Below, piece after piece: positions 59,695-64,000 of a stretch of 64,000 bases of DNA. Origin of the DNA: SCGC-AAA076-P13 sp964276235 (GTDB lineage: Bacteria; Pseudomonadota; Gammaproteobacteria; Magnimaribacterales; D2472); assembly GCA_964276235.1 (NCBI GenBank), contig CAXYEK010000004.1:46649-110648 (forward strand). Reading direction: 5' to 3'. The stretch's first letter is position 1, and every line of letters starts with the position of its first letter. A program made the position numbers and the translations under genes. The notes below the pieces were generated by a model. That model was not told where the DNA came from and made no database searches. It saw nothing but the letters and a program-made list of their open reading frames with translations.

Positions 59695-60126
59695 TTAATT
59701 GAAATTAACTTTTCTTAAATTTACTAAATCAACAATCTCTCTAATGTCATCATAACCACCAGCTATTTGCTCTTGATCATCCTCAGAAATTTTTTCTCTC
59801 CAAGCTGCCATAAATTCATTATATCTTTCCTTGTTTGGTCCCATTGCTGCCATATTTTTATAGGTTATAAAAAGGAATACATTTGGAGTGGTACCAGCTG
59901 TATCAGCTGTATAGACACTACAACTCTCAATATGGCCTAACTCTTTTTGAATGTCACATGAGTCAACCCAAGTTCTTTTAATTCCCATTAGATAATCATC
60001 TACAGACCCTGGCTTAACTTGAACTACTGTCATTTCAGTAACTTGTTCTGCTGGCTCATAATCAACCCACATTTCTGCAAAACCAATAGTTGGAATAGCT
60101 AACATTGTTAATAATACTTTTTTCAT
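59695..60126 (-). CDS. Exported small protein, ABM-like fold possible
   Basis: 143 aa with a signal peptide (MKKVLLTMLAIPTIGFAEM). Not recognised by family. The mature part reads MTVVQVKPGSVDDYLMGIKR ... FLFITYKNMAAMGPNKERYN, a beta-alpha-beta pattern like the dimeric alpha-beta barrel (ABM/EthD) fold. Two cysteines (SCDIQ and SCSVY, about 12 residues apart) may form a disulfide. It has its own terminator and a ribosome site (AAGGAG), so it is monocistronic and possibly well expressed. Confidence 0.78.
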   Translation of the reverse strand: MKKVLLTMLAIPTIGFAEMWVDYEPAEQVTEMTVVQVKPGSVDDYLMGIKRTWVDSCDIQKELGHIESCSVYTADTAGTTPNVFLFITYKNMAAMGPNKERYNEFMAAWREKISEDDQEQIAGGYDDIREIVDLVNLRKVNFN

Positions 60127-60213
60127 TTTAAATCTCCTTTGATTTAATAGTTAAATCCCTGAACGTGTTTTTAAATAGTACATTAAAAAATGAATTTATT
60201 ATTAATTAATATC

Positions 60214-60936
60214 CTATTGATTAAAAAATCTGAAATTGTTAAAAAATAGTTTTTTATGAGTAGATCTTACTGGATTAATGTCTATTCCCCCTCTTCTCAT
60301 GAATCTTCCTGCAACCTCTAATTTAGTACATGCATACTTTTTCATAACTCCGTTAAATATGTCTTCAATGCACTGTTCATGAAATTCACCTTTTTCTCTA
60401 TAAGACTTTAAATACGACTTTAGCCATTTGAGATTCATCTTTGTATCCGAAGCTATATATATATTTGCAAAATCAGGCTGAGAGGTCACAGGGCATATAG
60501 ATCTAAATCCTTTAAAACATATTGGTGAATTAACTTTAGATGAAATAAGCTTTGAAGTATTTATATCAATACATAATGGCTGAGGTTTGAAGCTTTTAAT
60601 AAAACTAACTTGAACATTTGACTGGGTTACTTTATCCAAATCTTTTTTTATTTTTGAGAAAACATTTTTAGTATTAGAAAATTTCTTTTTATAAAAAGAG
60701 TTTAAGTAAATTTTAAGAGATTTTGATTCAACCGTTTTTAATGAGTCTGAAGGAATTTTTATTTCTAGAACCTTAAGAACAGGCATTGAATTATGATCAA
60801 TATATGAAAATTCATAGGCATTCCAGTAATCTATACCATAAATAATATCAGATGATTTTCGAAATATTGGATCTAAAGATTTTGCACTACCTTTAGAATA
60901 ATCTGAAGTTTTTTTTCCAAGAAACTTTTGAATCAT
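60214..60936 (-). CDS. queF: NADPH-dependent 7-cyano-7-deazaguanine reductase
   Basis: 240 aa; the E. coli-type enzyme (YqcD) has 282, so this is a shortened two-domain form. Reduces preQ0 to preQ1 for queuosine in tRNA. GIDYWNAYEFSYID at the start, catalytic Cys in RSICPVTSQPDFANIYI (family SNCPVTGQPDW), EFHEQCIEDIF and GRFMRRGGIDINPVR. It overlaps the ABC permease by 4 nt, so it is cotranscribed with the exporter genes. Confidence 0.93.
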   Translation of the reverse strand: MIQKFLGKKTSDYSKGSAKSLDPIFRKSSDIIYGIDYWNAYEFSYIDHNSMPVLKVLEIKIPSDSLKTVESKSLKIYLNSFYKKKFSNTKNVFSKIKKDLDKVTQSNVQVSFIKSFKPQPLCIDINTSKLISSKVNSPICFKGFRSICPVTSQPDFANIYIASDTKMNLKWLKSYLKSYREKGEFHEQCIEDIFNGVMKKYACTKLEVAGRFMRRGGIDINPVRSTHKKLFFNNFRFFNQ

Positions 60937-61712
60937 TCTCTAATGCCAGTTCCTTTTTTTAGAAGATGTAAACAAGCACCAGTTAAAAGGCCTATAAAAC
61001 CTAAAATCATGCCCAAGGAAAAAGATATTGAAACATCACTAGCGCCAAGCATCCCTTCTCTAAATGTATTAACAACATAAAGCATTGGATTTGCCATTGA
61101 AATAGATCTCCAAACATCAGGAAGGATATTGATAGAGTAAAAGACTCCTCCAAGATAAATTAGAGGTGTAAGTATAAATGTAGGGATGATAGATATATCA
61201 TCGAAACTATCTGCATACACTGCATTTATAAATCCCATTAAAGAAAATAGAATTGCTGTAAGAAATAAAACTGTTAATGTAAGAAGCGGGTTTGCAACAG
61301 TAAAGCCAGGATAAAAAAGTAAGCTAACTCCAAATACTATAAAGCCAATTAAAACACCCCTAGTGACTCCACCAATAACAAAACCCAATAAAATTGCCCA
61401 GTTAGGCATTGGTGATATTAGCAGTTCTTCAATAGATTTTTGAAATTTAACTGAGTAAAAAGAAGAAACTACATTGCTATAAGAATTAGTTATAACAGAC
61501 ATCATTATCAAACCAGGAATCATGAACTGAATATAATCAAATCCATCCATTGAGCCTATTCTTGGTCCAATAAGTGATCCGAAAATAACAAAATATAAGG
61601 ACATAGTTACAGCAGGTGGAACAAGAGTTTGAATCCATATCCTTAAGAAACGTCGTACCTCTTTTACCGCAAGGGTCCAAAGAGCAGTTGATGTACTAAA
61701 ATTATTTTTCAT
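60933..61712 (-). CDS. ABC-2 type transporter permease, YadH-like
   Basis: 259 aa, six membrane helices. QTLVPPAVTMSLYFVIFGSL near the start, FQKSIEELLISPMPNWAILLGFV, and FILTPLIYLGGVFYSINILP are typical of the YadH/NodJ-like ABC-2 permeases. Pairs with the ATPase encoded just upstream (11-nt overlap). Substrate unknown; in E. coli the yadGH pair is likewise unassigned. Confidence 0.9.
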   Translation of the reverse strand: MKNNFSTSTALWTLAVKEVRRFLRIWIQTLVPPAVTMSLYFVIFGSLIGPRIGSMDGFDYIQFMIPGLIMMSVITNSYSNVVSSFYSVKFQKSIEELLISPMPNWAILLGFVIGGVTRGVLIGFIVFGVSLLFYPGFTVANPLLTLTVLFLTAILFSLMGFINAVYADSFDDISIIPTFILTPLIYLGGVFYSINILPDVWRSISMANPMLYVVNTFREGMLGASDVSISFSLGMILGFIGLLTGACLHLLKKGTGIRE

Positions 61713-62622
61713 TGCTTTGCACCATTTCTATAAATAACTCTTCAAGCCTATTCGCTTCATTTCTCATAGATTTAACTTTAATATTTAAGTTAGTTAACTC
61801 ACTAAATAAAGCATTAATAGATCTATCCTTATCAACTGCAGCGATTAGGGTTAAAGGGTCTTCAAGTTTCAATGGAAAGCCTTCAATTGAGGGGGCTATG
61901 TCTAGAGGAGAATATAAATCAAGGACAAAGCCTTGAACGTTTAATGTTCCTAGAAGATCTTTCATACTGGTATTTGCAACAATTTTACCCTCGTCAATAA
62001 TTCCAATATTTCTACATAACTGCTCTGCTTCCTCTAAATAATGAGTAGTTAAAATAATAGTTGTTCCATTTTGATTAATTTCTTTTAAAAAAGACCACAT
62101 CTCTCGCCTTAACTCAATATCAACTCCCGCTGTAGGTTCATCAAGAATAAGTAACTTAGGATTATGTACAAGTGCTTTTGCAATCATAAGTCTTCTTTTA
62201 TAACCACCCGATAATGTTCTTGCTTGATCATTCCTCTTGTCCCATAGACCCAATCTTTTAAATATAGTTTCGACTTTAGGTAAGGCTTCGTTTTTGGGTA
62301 TTCCATAAAAACCTGCTTGAGTAACAACTATATCAATGACTTTTTCAAATGTTGAAAAATTAATTTCCTGAGAAACTACTCCGAGCATCGTTTTGGCAAG
62401 TGGTGAATTTATATCGGTATCTACATCAAAAATTTTTACTTCACCAGATGTTTTAGTAACGAGAGAACCTATAATACCAATAGTAGATGATTTACCAGCT
62501 CCGTTAGGGCCAAGCAATGCATAAAAATCCCCCTCTTCAACAGATAAAGAAATTCCTTTAAGGGCAGTAGTGCCTCCTGGATAAGTTTTTTTAAGATCTT
62601 TGATCTCTAATGCATACTTCAT
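61702..62622 (-). CDS. ABC transporter ATP-binding protein, YadG-like
   Basis: 306 aa. Walker A LLGPNGAGKSSTIG, signature TLSGGYKRRLMIAK, Walker B LLILDEPTAGVDIELR, then the H-loop TTHYLEEAEQL. The C-terminal 80 residues are the usual DUF4162-like extension. Drives the ABC-2 permease that follows. Start overlaps nothing; 13 nt separate it from the permease upstream of it. Confidence 0.93.
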   Translation of the reverse strand: MKYALEIKDLKKTYPGGTTALKGISLSVEEGDFYALLGPNGAGKSSTIGIIGSLVTKTSGEVKIFDVDTDINSPLAKTMLGVVSQEINFSTFEKVIDIVVTQAGFYGIPKNEALPKVETIFKRLGLWDKRNDQARTLSGGYKRRLMIAKALVHNPKLLILDEPTAGVDIELRREMWSFLKEINQNGTTIILTTHYLEEAEQLCRNIGIIDEGKIVANTSMKDLLGTLNVQGFVLDLYSPLDIAPSIEGFPLKLEDPLTLIAAVDKDRSINALFSELTNLNIKVKSMRNEANRLEELFIEMVQSNEK

Positions 62623-62635
62623 ATAATTTTAAGTT

Positions 62636-63973
62636 TTACTTTTTATCTAAACCGACTACAAATACACTCAGAATTATACCAACTAGTAAGCCAATCCATG
62701 CGCTAAAGAAGGTGATAAAAACAGCTATAAGTAAGGCTGAGGCCATTTCTGAATTTTTCTTTGGTATTGCCATTGCTACATAGGCGCAAGCAAAGCCAGT
62801 TAACATGAGTGTTAGGGTTAAAGCCATCTGCATTAGTGGCTTCATGAGGGTTATTATAGGGAGAGTTACATAGAGAAATGGGATTGCCATTAAATAGTAA
62901 GAACCTAGCCCATCAAAAATAGATGGCATCTCTTTAAATCCTTTTTTCCATCTCTCCACAATAACAACATGCACACCTGTCCAAAGGGCACCCTGAGTTG
63001 GAAAAAATGGATTGACTAGTAGGCCAATAAAATTTCTGAAAGCAATGGATAAATGAGATCTATCTAAATTAACATCAAGAGGTTCATCAGGTCTCTTAGT
63101 CTGTGCATCATTTAAAACTTCTGTAGCTGTAATTAAATCTCCAAAAAGCAAAGTATAAGCAATCACAACAAGTGGAATAGCTTCTAAATACATTTCTGCT
63201 GAAGGAAACCCAATTGCTAAGGGGGATGTTCTATTAAATAAAGTAACAACATCAGGAATTGCAAAACCCCACTCAATATTAAAAGTAACTTCGTTAAAAA
63301 TAAATGCAATAAAACCAGCAATAACAAATCCAGGCAGCAATCCAAGAGAACCAACTTTTTTAAAGAGGGTATTTCTCATTGCAAGCTTTTTAAAAGGATC
63401 AGAAAATGTCGTTATTACACATAAAGATATTGCAAAGGCCATTGAGATTGGTTGAATCATTAGCTTATCAAAATCAGTAACAAAAACCTGATAGAAAGCT
63501 GCCAATGCTGCCCCTAAAATGATTCCAGCTTTAAGACCATTAGGAATTATTTGAATAAGTTTTTTACCCCATCCTGTAATACCCATAATAAATAAGAGTG
63601 CAGTAAATTCTATACACATTGCAGCCATGAATTGAAATGTAGCTGGATCATATACACCATTGAATTGACCTTTTGCAGCGAAAGCAGCAATTACTATTGG
63701 AATTGCTGGTGTTACCCATCCTGGCGCCATCGGCTCACCAAAGAATATTGGTCCAGCGCCAATCAAAGTACCAGAGATAAAACTTAAAGCCACCCCTTCT
63801 TCGAAGGTCAAGCCAAGACCCATTGCTATAGGAACAGCAGCAAATGCTGTGGCACCAGCTATAACTAGACCTTGAAAAAATTCTGCTGCTCTAAATTTTA
63901 TGTGGATGAAGGGAATTCTTAGGGTAAATGGACCCCATTTAAGACCTTTATTAGTTGTTGTATTCGTATTCAT
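62636..63973 (-). CDS. Polytopic permease, NCS2/SulP-like
   Basis: 445 aa with about 12 membrane helices and a short polar N-terminus. FFQGLVIAGATAFAAVPIAM, GEPMAPGWVTPAIPIVIAAF and the Asn/Pro-rich FIGLLVNPFFPTQGALWTGV stretch resemble the core of NCS2/SulP-type permeases (7+7 fold), for nucleobases, sulfate or related anions. I cannot place it in a named subfamily and the substrate is open. Its ATG is 27 nt from the window end; regulation cannot be seen. Confidence 0.65.
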   Translation of the reverse strand: MNTNTTTNKGLKWGPFTLRIPFIHIKFRAAEFFQGLVIAGATAFAAVPIAMGLGLTFEEGVALSFISGTLIGAGPIFFGEPMAPGWVTPAIPIVIAAFAAKGQFNGVYDPATFQFMAAMCIEFTALLFIMGITGWGKKLIQIIPNGLKAGIILGAALAAFYQVFVTDFDKLMIQPISMAFAISLCVITTFSDPFKKLAMRNTLFKKVGSLGLLPGFVIAGFIAFIFNEVTFNIEWGFAIPDVVTLFNRTSPLAIGFPSAEMYLEAIPLVVIAYTLLFGDLITATEVLNDAQTKRPDEPLDVNLDRSHLSIAFRNFIGLLVNPFFPTQGALWTGVHVVIVERWKKGFKEMPSIFDGLGSYYLMAIPFLYVTLPIITLMKPLMQMALTLTLMLTGFACAYVAMAIPKKNSEMASALLIAVFITFFSAWIGLLVGIILSVFVVGLDKK

Positions 63974-64000
63974 TTTGATAACTCAGACATTCCATCCTCT

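Noticed and set aside
1..64000. CRISPR arrays, prophage, toxin-antitoxin pairs, rRNA genes
   Set aside because: No regularly spaced repeats, phage structural genes, classic toxin families or rRNA sequences were found. The 70-aa/winged-helix pair is not a recognised toxin-antitoxin type.

Overview
This 64 kb window is a compact, AT-rich (about 30% GC by eye) piece of a gammaproteobacterial chromosome. Gene order and protein types (mfd-csiV, rpmF-fabD-fabG-acpP-mltG-tmk-holB, divergent rluC/rne, divergent mrp/metG, an E. coli-type HisF, NfuA, TrmA, NhaB) place it among Gammaproteobacteria. The low GC, almost exclusive AGA arginine codons, sodium-coupled transporters, TonB receptors, a laminarinase-type GH16 and a DUF3604 protein suggest a streamlined marine lineage such as SAR86; the lineage is inference.

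Layout. 1-6 kb: 3' part of mfd, csiV-like, nfuA, a 55-codon DUF2970 gene, trmA, and a small membrane protein behind a clear Fur box. 6.3-12 kb: a histidine operon led by a TrpR/YerC-type regulator, with a palindromic operator in its promoter, a HisD-HisB fusion and a frameshifted hisH. 12-15.3 kb: GH16 lipoprotein, sodium:alanine symporter, glutaredoxin. 16-22 kb: fatty-acid, replication and cell-wall genes (without plsX, fabH, fabF or pabC). 22-28 kb: rne, nudC, nhaB, dusA, mlaA. 28-35 kb: mrp/metG, an FNR and soluble RnfB pair, rnt, grxD, pdxJ, an F420-type cofE, trm112 and tRNA-Arg(ACG).

35.4-37.2 kb is an accessory island. Two LPS-core genes (a Kdo kinase and a glycosyltransferase) with higher GC and CGN arginine codons lie between two 44-bp direct repeats that differ at one base. 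They sit just downstream of tRNA-Arg, with no recombinase inside. 37-48 kb: MAPEG, ABC-F, YhiN, RhlE, a secreted MBL hydrolase, panD-panC-panB-coaBC (panC frameshifted), then a HupE-like/parvulin/DUF3604 set. 50-57 kb: a relic of a second DUF3604 gene, two TonB receptors (one frameshifted), a secreted orphan and tRNA-Arg(UCG).

57-60 kb: rhodanese and EamA genes, a GC-rich structured stretch ending in a terminator just before the EamA gene, then a winged-helix regulator and a 70-aa protein separated by a perfect LexA (SOS) box. 60-64 kb: a secreted small protein, queF, an ABC-2 exporter and a permease.

Three otherwise good genes (hisH, panC, a TonB receptor) each carry a single-base frameshift, so either the sequence holds indel errors or the strain is losing these genes. 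The observations most worth checking are the repeat-flanked LPS cassette, the SOS-box small protein with its regulator, the Fur-box membrane protein, the HisD-HisB fusion with its regulator, and the structured leader before the EamA gene.
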